A DNA stretch of 64,000 nucleotides from DASPLX01 sp035627375 (GTDB lineage Bacteria > Pseudomonadota > Gammaproteobacteria > Burkholderiales > Burkholderiaceae_D): contig DASPLX010000049.1 of NCBI GenBank assembly GCA_035627375.1, positions 1 through 64,000 on the forward strand, given 5' to 3'. The translations under genes and the position numbers were made by a program. Under the pieces are notes generated by a model, which made no database searches, was not told the DNA's origin, and saw nothing but the letters and a program-made list of their open reading frames with translations. Below, piece by piece: positions 10,101-16,804 of this stretch. How positions within the stretch are numbered: position 1 is the first letter of the stretch; every line of letters begins with the position of its first letter.

Positions 10101-10262
10101 ATGGCGCAGCGACGTCGACCGCGTCTCGGCATCCTGGGTCACCGCTTCGCGCAGTGAAGTCCTGGAACGATTCAGCGCTTCGCGGATTTCGCCCATCACC
10201 CAGGACAGCGGCCCGGTGTCGATCGCGTCCGCGTGCTGCGGCGATGAAGTGGAGGTGGTCAT
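4140..10262 (-). CDS. pilL: PilL/ChpA-type hybrid chemotaxis kinase of the type IV pilus system
   Basis: A 2040-residue multidomain CheA-like kinase that should control twitching motility and surface-linked cAMP signalling through PilG and PilH. The N-terminal 130 residues are Hpt-like. Three clear Hpt motifs follow: HTLKGSSRMVG (about 760), HSLAGSSATVG (about 1026) and HTVKGSARMAG (about 1292). Then come a long helical dimerisation region, an HATPase domain with N-box HLLRNAIAHGIE (about 1600) and GRGIGMDVV, a CheW-like domain (about 1730-1855) and a receiver domain (about 1915-2035) with VVDDS, MLVDIEMPRMDG and LGKPY. Ala/Pro/Glu-rich linkers separate the Hpt domains. It is the last gene of pilGHIJL; pilK and chpB, found with chpA in P. 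aeruginosa, are absent here. Confidence 0.95.
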   Translation of the reverse strand: MTTSTSSPQHADAIDTGPLSWVMGEIREALNRSRTSLREAVTQDAETRSTSLRHAKAYLHQAHGALQIVDIDGIAMITETVEDLFDRMEAQQLELSEQVAGAIDNAYQALLEYLEELLSGAKHQPVRLFPYYRALLEARGAERIHPADLFFPNLAIRPQLPPAHVPAGKPDYVALRKRFERALLPFLKSAGDPTHAAAMRDIVGEVETAQSNPQARSFWWVMHGFADAVASGSVPGEIYIKQLFARINLQLRRLSEGSSSITERLLRDALFFIARADNPPPRVRQIQAAYQIGGAVPADYEKKRYGQIDVEALIAAKERLSQAKNAWNRIAGGDAGAGENFEQEMTSLAEACVRLKSNALSKLLRELNGIARHAAHANPGDAIGLEIATSLLFVENALNNIAQLPDDFAARADAMTARLLAIVAGEKPRAAAAEDWLDDMSKQAQQRQTMTVLASEMQSSLRQVEKTLDEYFNDPAQRAGLDQIGPVLHQIEGALAVLDQDDAMRAVRHVHAAVRRFIENPETPDREAFQHVARNVGALSFFIETLQLNPDGARKRFSFDDQEGVFHAQLIEKKPEAPAPEIEFDLGALPEANAGNGAPAGEEPAPAALPTVEEELAFHQQQSAELAVSLSIEPHNPVLQEQLKESLEHIRLEATLVDNPEAGDRARAAIDLLAHADLAHTRDALAEIITATVPLHVPQSAPAVPPPSVPATDEAIDAELLEIFLLEAEEVLGCVRETLPHSRTEPYNQDHLTTLRRSFHTLKGSSRMVGLTTFGEAAWSVEQVLNLRLSETRPGDPELYALLEKAADVLADWVADLQAHGRSDHGAAALVAAAERVKTGGAFAWDEPQAAAAAPAAPAPVPQQVPVSSAPAGAQIEDVSRGDGGFSLEIEVPATDDADIPPALPEATEIGLSDADFALLHDSVSGIEARSDDEPAVELDFSIGDDEEPAVAPVAEVIAFPGIPPSEPRRDDNVRQIGNITISVPLHNIYLAETDELVRVLSQDIGEWRHEPERHVQTHAVHAAHSLAGSSATVGFSALQEIAYALEAVLQFLARRPARLEDGDYDVMEHALERIRFMLQMFALGEMPEHEPVQVQLLEHLLKTVQERADAAAAVHEAPAGEEIEAVEPPADVDDWIGVPDGEPVAAAEDEIVPAETDPEPKLEPEPETEQERETEQERETGLADEPLAEAGNVIPLREEPAYPPVVEVALPAATEHTAAPFAEPVFVREDEAAADPTLLVLKDELDADLMPVFVEEGRDMLPQIGEALRVWQQKPEDRGAPQSLLRLLHTVKGSARMAGAMALGQHFHEMEARIEQLMLLGAPASQALDDLLSRHDAGLHMFELLQNPEAARQAVAELAAAPETPVATAAAEPAADATQAGPVELPSLVPSLRTKSAPPPVAAQPAVPAQTGPTPLVRVRADILDRLVNQAGEVSIARSKLETEVGSLRQSLSELHENVGRLRDQLRELEMQAESQITSRMAHAADREFDPLEFDRFTRLQELTRMMAESVNDVGSVQQNLVRTIDSASTDLTTQARLTRELQQDLMRVRMVQFASISERLYRVTRQASKEVNKRVNLDIRGGAVEIDRGVLEKMAGPFEHLLRNAIAHGIESREQRIAAGKSEIGELLVEIRQEGNEVVIRFSDDGQGLNIEKIRSKAKATGLLADDDEMSDAEVTDLIFHPGFSTASEVTELAGRGIGMDVVRSEAATLGGRVSTWSEPGKGAHFTIHLPLTLAVTQVVLLTTGGKTFAVPSVLVEQVQQLKIQSLTAAYNDGAVLWQGQRVPLHYLSTLLGDNAATPVAQQYSPILVLKSGNDRVAVHVDEVVGNREVVVKNIGPQLARMIGIAGATVLGSGDIVLILNPVPLAQRLAHEHVQAPHHVVADAQQQMGAVAEIGASAPGDVDTAPVQGLRTHRIIMVVDDSLTVRRVTQRLLTREGYQVVVAKDGVDALEHLQSITPDVMLVDIEMPRMDGFDLTRNVRSDERTRHIPIVMITSRTAAKHRNYALELGVNEYLGKPYQEEVLLKLISGFINKEMPVA
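6721..6774 (-). repeat. 18-bp tandem repeat inside the pilL linker
   Basis: An 18-bp unit occurs twice exactly (6721-6738, 6739-6756), followed by a degenerate third copy (6757-6774). It encodes acidic ETEQER-type repeats in a disordered linker between two Hpt domains. Copy number could change by slippage without breaking the frame. Confidence 0.85.
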
Positions 10263-10364
10263 GTCTGCCTCGCGGATGTCTTCTGAGGATCGCGGGTTCC
10301 TGGCGGCCGGGACTGGCCGCCATTGCGCCCGCGAAGAGGGTTGGCCGACGGTGATTGCGGGCGA

Positions 10365-12755
10365 TTATGCGACGCGGAATCGCGACACCGAGCTCTTCAG
10401 CTCTTCCGCCAGCTTCGCCAGTTCGCGAATCGACTGCGCGGTCTGCTGGGTACCTTGCGCGGTATGCTCGGTCGCCGTCAGAATGTTTTCGATGTTCTTC
10501 GCCACGCCGTTGGCCGAAGTCGCTTGCCGCTCGGTTTCCGCGGAAATGCCTTGAATCAGTTCCGCCAACTGGTTCGACACGCGCCGGATCTCGGCCAGCG
10601 CGGCGCCGGCCGCGTCGGACAGTTTCGCGCCCTCGACCACGCCCTGCGTCGATTTTTCCATAGCCGCGACGGCGTCGTGAGTGTCGGTCTGAATGGTGCG
10701 CACCAGCGCGCCGATCTGCTTGGTCGCCTCGCCTGAACGTTCCGCCAGCCGCTGCACCTCTTCCGCAACCACGGAGAAGCCGCGCCCCGCCTCGCCGGCC
10801 GAGGCCGCCTGGATCGCGGCATTCAGCGCCAGCACGTTGGTCTGCTCGGTAATGTCGGAAATCAGTTCGGTGATCTCGCCGATCTCCTGCGAAGATTCGC
10901 CGAGACGCTTGATTCGCTTCGACGTTTCCTGGATCTGCTCGCGGATCTCGTTCATGCCCTTGATCGCGTTTTCCACCGCGCGGGCGCCTTCCTCCGCCGC
11001 CGCCACCGACTGGCGCGCAACGTCGGCCGATTCTAGCGCGGACTTGGAGACGTCGGTAATCTGCACCGCCATCTCGAGAACCGCCTGGCCGGTTTCCTGG
11101 ATTTCACGCGATTGCTTCTGCGAAGCTTCCAGCAGCTCGTCGGAAATGTTTTGCGCTTCGTTCGACGCGGAAGTCACTCGCTCGGCGGTCTGGGTGACGC
11201 GCCCGACCAGGCCGCGCAGCTCTTCCACCGTGTAGTTCACCGAGTCGGCGATCGCACCGGTGATGTCTTCCGACACCGTCGCCTGGATCGTCAAGTCGCC
11301 GTCCGCCACTTCCTGCAGTTCGTTCATCAGGCGCAGAATCGCGGCCTGGTTCTGCTCGTTCATGGCCTTCGCTTCTTCCTCCTGCTTCAAGGCCTGCTGG
11401 CGCTGCGCTTCCGCGTCCTGGCGCCGCAATTCCGCTTCCTTCGCGCGGTTCTTGGAATCCTGCAGCAGCACCAGCGCGATGCCGGCGGAGGCGATCAGCG
11501 CCAGCAAGGCGCATCCCATCATCGCCCAGAACGCCCACGTCAACGAGTCCTGCTCGGCGCGGTAAGTCTTTTGCAGCGTGGTGAGACGCTGCTTGAGCGC
11601 TTCGTTTTCGGTAAAGATCAGCTGCTCGGATTGCTTCGCGGCGATGAAGTTCTGCAGATTGCCGAGAATCGACTGCACCGCGGTCTGGTATTCGGCGAAC
11701 ACTTTCTGCAATTCGATCAGCGCTTCGCGCGCGTCCTTGTCCTTGGTGGCCGACAGGCGCAATACCTCGCTGCCGTTCAGGAATCCCTCGGTGATGTCGC
11801 GGAAGGTGTTGGTATCCTTGCCGAGCAGGAACGCCGTTTCCGGATTCACGCCTTCGGAAGTCAGGAATTCGTTCGCGCTGCGGCCCAGGCGCTGGGTCAG
11901 CATCACCAGTTGGCCGGCGGCGGCGATTTCGCGCGGCGAGGCGCCCCCTTGCGCTTTCAGGGTCGAAATCTGCTCGGTCAATTCGAGCAGCGTCGGCGAC
12001 AGCGAATTCAGTTTCTGCAGCGTCGAACCGAAACCGGTCAGTTCCTTCTTCAGCTTCAGGATGGTATCGGCCGCTTTGTCGGAGTTGGCCCAGATCTTTT
12101 GCGCATCCTTCAGCATCGCTTCCATTTCCGCATCCGGCGGGCTGATCTCGCGTCCTTGATAGTTGCCGCCCTTGGACAGCACGGCCAGGTCGCGATTGAA
12201 TTCGCGCCGGCTTTCGTCGAGCTGCTTGAAGGCCTCGAGGTTGCCCTGGATCGCGTTCGGCGCCGCCTTACCGATACGCTGCGAGTGCATCAGCGCGTCG
12301 CCGGCGATCTGGGTCTGGGTCGAGGTCAGGATCGAGAAATTCGCATTCAGCCACACGAACAAGCCGCCCAGGACGAGCGCGCCGCCGAGCATGAACAGCA
12401 GGATGCGCACCTGCTTCTGCAGCGGATACCTGCCGATCAGCGGCAGGCGGATGTCGCCGCTCTTCTGCAGCACGTCGCCGATGACGGTCGCGTTCGGGTT
12501 GAGCGTCTGGTTCGGATTCATGCCGCCGGCGCCGGCGCGGCCTGCATGGGCTGCGTCGGGAGCGGAGACAGGCGCCGCCGGCTCGTCCTGTACCAGTACC
12601 GTGTTCGCTGCGGGATCCACGGCCTCGGCGCCGGACGTGTCCACTACGGCTCCGCCCTGGACCGCCGACAAGCTGGCCTTGCCGTGCTCGACCACGTTTT
12701 CCGCATCGACGATCGCTTCTTCGTCGCGGGAAAGAAACGGTAATTTGAACGCCAT
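10365..12755 (-). CDS. pilJ: PilJ, methyl-accepting chemoreceptor of the pilus system
   Basis: A 796-residue membrane receptor feeding PilL. A cytoplasmic Ala/Pro-rich N-terminal segment of about 110 residues precedes the first membrane span (LLFMLGGALVLGGLFVWL). A periplasmic region with two PilJ-like helical modules follows, then a second span (about 405-430), a HAMP-like linker and the MCP signalling coiled coil. The hairpin tip is DITEQTNVLALNAAIQAA then GEAGRGFSVVAEEV, near residue 650. The start ATG has AGGAG 8-9 nt upstream. The long pre-membrane segment is unusual for an MCP. It lies between pilI and pilL on the same strand. Confidence 0.95.
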   Translation of the reverse strand: MAFKLPFLSRDEEAIVDAENVVEHGKASLSAVQGGAVVDTSGAEAVDPAANTVLVQDEPAAPVSAPDAAHAGRAGAGGMNPNQTLNPNATVIGDVLQKSGDIRLPLIGRYPLQKQVRILLFMLGGALVLGGLFVWLNANFSILTSTQTQIAGDALMHSQRIGKAAPNAIQGNLEAFKQLDESRREFNRDLAVLSKGGNYQGREISPPDAEMEAMLKDAQKIWANSDKAADTILKLKKELTGFGSTLQKLNSLSPTLLELTEQISTLKAQGGASPREIAAAGQLVMLTQRLGRSANEFLTSEGVNPETAFLLGKDTNTFRDITEGFLNGSEVLRLSATKDKDAREALIELQKVFAEYQTAVQSILGNLQNFIAAKQSEQLIFTENEALKQRLTTLQKTYRAEQDSLTWAFWAMMGCALLALIASAGIALVLLQDSKNRAKEAELRRQDAEAQRQQALKQEEEAKAMNEQNQAAILRLMNELQEVADGDLTIQATVSEDITGAIADSVNYTVEELRGLVGRVTQTAERVTSASNEAQNISDELLEASQKQSREIQETGQAVLEMAVQITDVSKSALESADVARQSVAAAEEGARAVENAIKGMNEIREQIQETSKRIKRLGESSQEIGEITELISDITEQTNVLALNAAIQAASAGEAGRGFSVVAEEVQRLAERSGEATKQIGALVRTIQTDTHDAVAAMEKSTQGVVEGAKLSDAAGAALAEIRRVSNQLAELIQGISAETERQATSANGVAKNIENILTATEHTAQGTQQTAQSIRELAKLAEELKSSVSRFRVA

Positions 12756-12797
12756 ACTGAGTCTCCTAAATTGCGGTCTGGGTGCCGTCGACGGTTC

Positions 12798-13385
12798 TTA
12801 TTGTCCGACGTGCAGGAATTGCGGGTCTTGTATGATCAGGGAGAGATTGAGTTCGGACCACACATGGGAGTCGCGGTCGATGTAGGACTTGCTGGACCAG
12901 GGTTTCGAGGCCTGCCCGCCGTCGCCGTGCAATTCCATGTCGGCGATATTGCGCAATCCCATCACGCGCGATACGAGCAAGCCGCTATTGAACGAAAGCG
13001 AGGGCGCGAAGGCGACGATGCGGCTTTCCTTCTCCACCGGAGTCGGCGCCATGCCCTGAAAGCGCGCGAAGTCGACGACGCTGATCAAGTTGCCGCGGAC
13101 ATTCGCCAGGCCGAGAAACCAGTCCTGGGTCAGCGGCACCTTCGTGATCGCGCCGACCGAGACGATTTCACCGGCCTCATGCAGATTCAGCAGCCAGCGC
13201 GTCTGCCCGATCATGACACCGAGCTGATTGGCCTGAGCATGCGTGCCGCTGCGCGCGGCCTGCATGCGCTCGACGAGTTGCGCCTGGAATTCGCGCAGGC
13301 GCGTGCGGCGCGCCTGCGTATCCGGCTTGCCGAACGGTTCGCCGGCGGGCTTGTCGTTCGCCAGATCGGTGTTGGATTGGGTCAT
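12798..13385 (-). CDS. pilI: PilI, CheW-like coupling protein
   Basis: A 195-residue CheW-domain protein expected to link the PilJ receptor to the PilL kinase. The SH3-like CheW fold is indicated by LGVMIGQTRWLLNLHEAGEI, the VRGNLISVVDFARF segment and the VMGLRNIADM block. It sits 11 bp upstream of pilH's far end and 42 bp before pilJ. The first 40 residues are polar and not part of the CheW fold. Confidence 0.93.
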   Translation of the reverse strand: MTQSNTDLANDKPAGEPFGKPDTQARRTRLREFQAQLVERMQAARSGTHAQANQLGVMIGQTRWLLNLHEAGEIVSVGAITKVPLTQDWFLGLANVRGNLISVVDFARFQGMAPTPVEKESRIVAFAPSLSFNSGLLVSRVMGLRNIADMELHGDGGQASKPWSSKSYIDRDSHVWSELNLSLIIQDPQFLHVGQ

Positions 13386-13396
13386 CGCAGGATTTT

Positions 13397-13762
13397 TCAG
13401 CCGAGCGCGGCGATTTTCGCCAGCAGCTCCTGCGGATCGACCGGCTTGACGATGTAGTCCCGGGCCCCTTGACGCAATCCCCAGATGCGGTCGGTTTCCT
13501 GACCCTTGCTGGTGCAGATGATGATCGGCACATCCTGCGTATCGGGATCGCGGCTGATGGCGCGCGTGATCTGGAAGCCGTTCTGCCCCGGCATCACTAC
13601 ATCCATCAGTATCAGCTGCGGCTTGTCGGCCTTGATCTTCGACAGCGCTTCCTCGCCGTTCTCGGCGGTCGATACCGAGTAACCGTTCTTGATCAGGATG
13701 TCGCTGAGGAAGTAACGTTCGGTGGGAGAATCGTCAACGATGAGGACTTTTTGAATAGGCAT
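13397..13762 (-). CDS. pilH: PilH, single-domain response regulator
   Basis: A 121-residue CheY-like receiver. Acidic pocket residues are in VDDSPTE, the phosphoacceptor is Asp54 in LILMDVVMPG, and the conserved Lys is in YIVKPVD. The Thr/Ser switch position is Thr-Ser in IICTSKG. I chose the ATG at 13762; the frame extends three codons to a TTG at 13771, but the ATG is better spaced from an AAGG sequence. PilH is thought to drain phosphate from the system or favour retraction. Confidence 0.94.
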   Translation of the reverse strand: MPIQKVLIVDDSPTERYFLSDILIKNGYSVSTAENGEEALSKIKADKPQLILMDVVMPGQNGFQITRAISRDPDTQDVPIIICTSKGQETDRIWGLRQGARDYIVKPVDPQELLAKIAALG

Positions 13763-13788
13763 CTTCAACAACCTTTTTTGCAGTGTGA

Positions 13789-14190
13789 TTATTTTCCGTC
13801 CGTCTTGGCGGCGTATTCGCGCACGGTCTTGAGCAGGCTGTCCTTGGTGAAGGGCTTGGTCAGATAGGCGTCGGACCCGACCATGGCGCCGCGCGCACGA
13901 TCGAACAAGCCATCCTTGGACGAGAGCATGATGACAGGCGTCGCATGGAACTTCGCGCTCTTCTTGATCAGTGCGCAGGTCTGATAGCCGTCGAGGCGCG
14001 GCATCAGGATGTCGCAGAAAATCAGCGCCGGCTTGTGGTCGTTCATTTTCGCGAGCGCATCGAAACCGTCGTCGGCAAGGACCACCTGGTATCCCGCCTG
14101 CCCCAGAAAAATTTCTGCCGATCGTCGAATCGTGCTGCTGTCGTCGATCACCATGATTTTCAAACCTGCGCTATCCGGTGATGTTGTCAT
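13789..14190 (-). CDS. pilG: PilG, single-domain response regulator
   Basis: A 133-residue CheY-like protein with VIDDSSTIRRS, phosphoacceptor Asp60 in LIFCDILMPRLDG, the VIMLSSKDG switch region and LTKPF. PilG is the output regulator promoting pilus extension and, in Pseudomonas, adenylate cyclase activation. It is the first pil gene of the operon, with a promoter 26-55 bp upstream and pilH 26 bp downstream. Confidence 0.94.
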   Translation of the reverse strand: MTTSPDSAGLKIMVIDDSSTIRRSAEIFLGQAGYQVVLADDGFDALAKMNDHKPALIFCDILMPRLDGYQTCALIKKSAKFHATPVIMLSSKDGLFDRARGAMVGSDAYLTKPFTKDSLLKTVREYAAKTDGK

Positions 14191-14215
14191 GGCGTCATCT
14201 CTCTAAACTTCGACC

Positions 14216-14245
14216 AATATACGGCGCAACTGTAACAAAAAGCAA
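14216..14245 (-). promoter_or_regulatory. Probable sigma70 promoter of pilGHIJL
   Basis: On the minus strand a TTGCTT box (14240-14245) and a TATATT box (14216-14221) are separated by 18 bp, about 26 bp upstream of the pilG ATG. Both boxes are close to the sigma70 consensus. It lies downstream of the rubredoxin gene, so the pil genes may be transcribed separately from it. Confidence 0.6.
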
Positions 14246-14348
14246 GATGCTTTAGAACAACTTCTCCAAACGGAATTCCCTTTCGCCGCCTGCTTTCCAA
14301 GGAAAGTTTGCGGAATCACAAGAAGGGAAGCTGCCCTTTCGGAATTTG

Positions 14349-14543
14349 TCAGATGGCGACCATCTCGAAGTCTTCCTTGCGGGCACCGCATTCCGGACAG
14401 GTCCAGTTCATCGGCACGTCCTCCCAACGCGTTCCCGGTGCGATGCCTTCGTCCGGCAAACCCGCGGCTTCGTCGTAAACCCAGCCGCAGATCAGGCACA
14501 TCCAAGTCTTGAATTCTTCTTTCGCTGTTTCGTTAATGCTCAC
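14349..14543 (-). CDS. rubA: Rubredoxin
   Basis: A 64-residue one-iron electron carrier. The four cysteine ligands sit in two knuckles, CLICGW and CPECGA, with the WVYDE and PGTRWEDVP core typical of rubredoxins. The start is GTG at 14543; no ATG lies upstream of the first cysteine pair. It precedes pilG on the same strand with a 158-bp gap holding the pil promoter. Partners such as a rubredoxin reductase or alkane hydroxylase are not in the window. Confidence 0.95.
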   Translation of the reverse strand: MSINETAKEEFKTWMCLICGWVYDEAAGLPDEGIAPGTRWEDVPMNWTCPECGARKEDFEMVAI

Positions 14544-14623
14544 GGCCGACTGCCCTTCAAGTAAAATGCAAAGTCGGATATCTTAACCCAAAGCAGTACC
14601 AAATCACGCTCGATCCGTCTCCC

Positions 14624-15451
14624 GTGCAAAACCAAACCTCCCCGCTCGTACTGACCTTCGGCGCCTCCGACCCGGTCGGCGCCATCGGCATCCAGGCCGA
14701 TCTCGCCGCCTTCGCCGCGATGGGCTGCCACGGCCTGTCGGTCGTCACTTCCATCCTGATCGGCGACACGACCCAGGTCGAGGATGCCCAGGCAGTCGAC
14801 GCCGATTGGGTGGCCGACCAGGCGCGCGTCATCCTGGAAGACATGACCATCGGCGCCTTCAAGGTCGGCACCATCGGCAGCATCGAGAACGTGTCGGTGA
14901 TCGCAGAGATCGTGTCCGACTATCCCGATGTGCCGTTGATACTCGATCCCTTCGTCACGGCGCTGCCGGACAACGGTCCGGAAGGCGAGGATCTGCTGGT
15001 TGCCGTCCGCGAGCTGCTGATTCCGCAAACGACGCTGCTGCTCGTTTCCACGGTCGAGCTGGCGCGGCTGGCGGAGACCTGGCGCGAGCCGATGACGGAG
15101 GACATGCTGACCGCGGACGCGATGCGCATCATCGAGATGGGCTGCGAATTCCTGTTCGTGACCGGCACGCCGACCGACGTGCACGATGTCGCCAACACCT
15201 TGTTCGACGAAACGGGCGTCGTGCGCGCGGACAACTGGCAGCGCGTCGCCGGCTCGTTCTCGGGCGCCGGCACGACATTGTCGGCGACCATGGCGGCGCT
15301 GCTTGCCAACGGCCTTGACGTGCCGGAAGCGGTGGTCGAGGCCCAGGAATTCACGATCGCTGCGCTCGCCAACGCACAACGGCTCGGCATGGGCAAGCTC
15401 GTTCCGGACCGTTATTTCTGGGCGCGAGAAGCCGACGCCAACCAACAATAA
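14624..15451 (+). CDS. ThiD-like (phospho)HMP kinase homologue with altered catalytic motif
   Basis: A 275-residue ribokinase-superfamily protein aligned to hydroxymethylpyrimidine kinase by LTFGASDPVGAIGIQADLAA near the N-terminus. The diagnostic anion-hole sequence GTGCTFS, which holds the catalytic Cys in ThiD, reads GAGTTLS here (214-220), and GxDxSGG reads GASDPVG. It may have weak or different kinase activity. The start is GTG at 14624, as no ATG fits. It sits 19 bp upstream of hemL and divergent from rubA. Family call is good; thiamin function is uncertain, so no symbol is assigned. Confidence 0.75.
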   Translation: MQNQTSPLVLTFGASDPVGAIGIQADLAAFAAMGCHGLSVVTSILIGDTTQVEDAQAVDADWVADQARVILEDMTIGAFKVGTIGSIENVSVIAEIVSDYPDVPLILDPFVTALPDNGPEGEDLLVAVRELLIPQTTLLLVSTVELARLAETWREPMTEDMLTADAMRIIEMGCEFLFVTGTPTDVHDVANTLFDETGVVRADNWQRVAGSFSGAGTTLSATMAALLANGLDVPEAVVEAQEFTIAALANAQRLGMGKLVPDRYFWAREADANQQ

Positions 15452-15470
15452 TTTTCTTTTTCTACCGTAT

Positions 15471-16754
15471 ATGACTTCCAGGAACGATACCCTGTTCGCC
15501 CGCGCGCAACTCTCCACGCCGGGCGGCGTGAATTCGCCGGTGCGCGCCTTCCGCTCGGTCGGCGGCACGCCGCGCTTCATCACCCGCGCCGAAGGCCCGT
15601 ATTTCTGGGATGCCGACGGCAAACGCTACATCGATTACATCGGCTCCTGGGGTCCGGCCATCGTCGGCCATGCGCATCCGGCCGTCATCAAGGCGGTGCA
15701 GGATGCCGCCGCGCGCGGCCTATCGTTCGGCGCACCGACCGAAGGCGAAATCGAGATGGCCGAGGAAATCTGCCGCCTCGTGCCGTCGATCGAGCAAGTG
15801 CGATTGGTGTCGTCGGGCACCGAAGCGGCGATGAGCGCCTTGCGCCTCGCTCGCGGCGCCACCGGCCGCGACACGATCATCAAGTTCGAGGGCTGCTATC
15901 ACGGTCACGCCGATTCGTTGCTGGTCAAGGCCGGCAGCGGCCTGCTGACCTTCGGCAATCCGACCTCCGCCGGCGTGCCGGCCGACTTCGCCAAGCACAC
16001 GCTGGTGCTCGACTACAACGACTGCCAGCAACTCGAAGACGTGTTCCGGGACATGGGCGACAAGATCGCCTGCGTGATCGTCGAACCGGTGGCGGGCAAC
16101 ATGAATCTCCTGCCCGCGACGCCCGAATTCCTGCAGACCATGCGGCGCCTGTGCTCGCAGCATGGTTCGGTGCTGATCTTCGACGAAGTGATGTGCGGCT
16201 TCCGCGTCGGCCTCGGCGGCGCCCAAGCCTTGTACGGCATCGCGCCGGACCTGACGGTGCTCGGCAAGGTGATCGGCGGCGGCATGCCGGTCGCGGCCTT
16301 CGGCGGCCGCGCCGACATCATGAAGCACCTGGCGCCGCTGGGTGCCGTCTATCAGGCGGGCACGCTGTCCGGCAATCCGGTGGCGGTCGCGGCCGGCATG
16401 GCAACCCTGAAACTGATCCAGGAACCGGGTTTCTACGAGGCGCTCGGCGGGCAGACCGCCAAGCTCGTGCAAGGCCTGGCGGCGGCCGCCAAGGAAGCCG
16501 GCGCCGTGTTCTGCGCGAATTCGGTCGGCGGCATGTTCGGCGTCTACTTCGCGCAAGACATTCCGCAGTCCTATGCTGCCATGATGGAATGCGACAAATC
16601 GAAATTCAACGCCTTCTTCCATGCGATGCTCGACGAAGGCGTGTACCTGGCGCCGTCCGCGTTCGAGGCCGGCTTCGTGTCGGCGCAGCACGACGATGCC
16701 GTCATCGCGGCGACCGTGGCGGCATCGAAGAAGGCCTTCGCCCGCCTCGCCTGA
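15471..16754 (+). CDS. hemL: Glutamate-1-semialdehyde 2,1-aminomutase
   Basis: HemL is a PLP enzyme that converts glutamate-1-semialdehyde to 5-aminolevulinate for haem synthesis. The 427-residue protein has PGGVNSPVRAF near the start, VSSGTEAAMSALRLARG for PLP phosphate binding, FDEVMCGFRVG, and the PLP lysine Lys266 in VLGKVIGGGMPV. I chose the ATG at 15471; the longer open frame upstream is thiD-like sequence in another frame. A strong terminator follows 21 bp after the stop. Confidence 0.97.
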   Translation: MTSRNDTLFARAQLSTPGGVNSPVRAFRSVGGTPRFITRAEGPYFWDADGKRYIDYIGSWGPAIVGHAHPAVIKAVQDAAARGLSFGAPTEGEIEMAEEICRLVPSIEQVRLVSSGTEAAMSALRLARGATGRDTIIKFEGCYHGHADSLLVKAGSGLLTFGNPTSAGVPADFAKHTLVLDYNDCQQLEDVFRDMGDKIACVIVEPVAGNMNLLPATPEFLQTMRRLCSQHGSVLIFDEVMCGFRVGLGGAQALYGIAPDLTVLGKVIGGGMPVAAFGGRADIMKHLAPLGAVYQAGTLSGNPVAVAAGMATLKLIQEPGFYEALGGQTAKLVQGLAAAAKEAGAVFCANSVGGMFGVYFAQDIPQSYAAMMECDKSKFNAFFHAMLDEGVYLAPSAFEAGFVSAQHDDAVIAATVAASKKAFARLA

Positions 16755-16775
16755 ATCCCTCTTGAAGAAGCCCGC

Positions 16776-16804
16776 AACGGCGCCCCGCCCGGGGCGCCGT
16801 TTTC
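16776..16804. terminator. Bidirectional terminator between hemL and corA
   Basis: A 10-bp perfect GC stem (16777-16786 with 16791-16800, loop GCCC) ends in a T-rich stretch on the plus strand, with AA on the other flank. It lies between the convergent ends of hemL and corA and probably serves mainly hemL. Confidence 0.85.
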
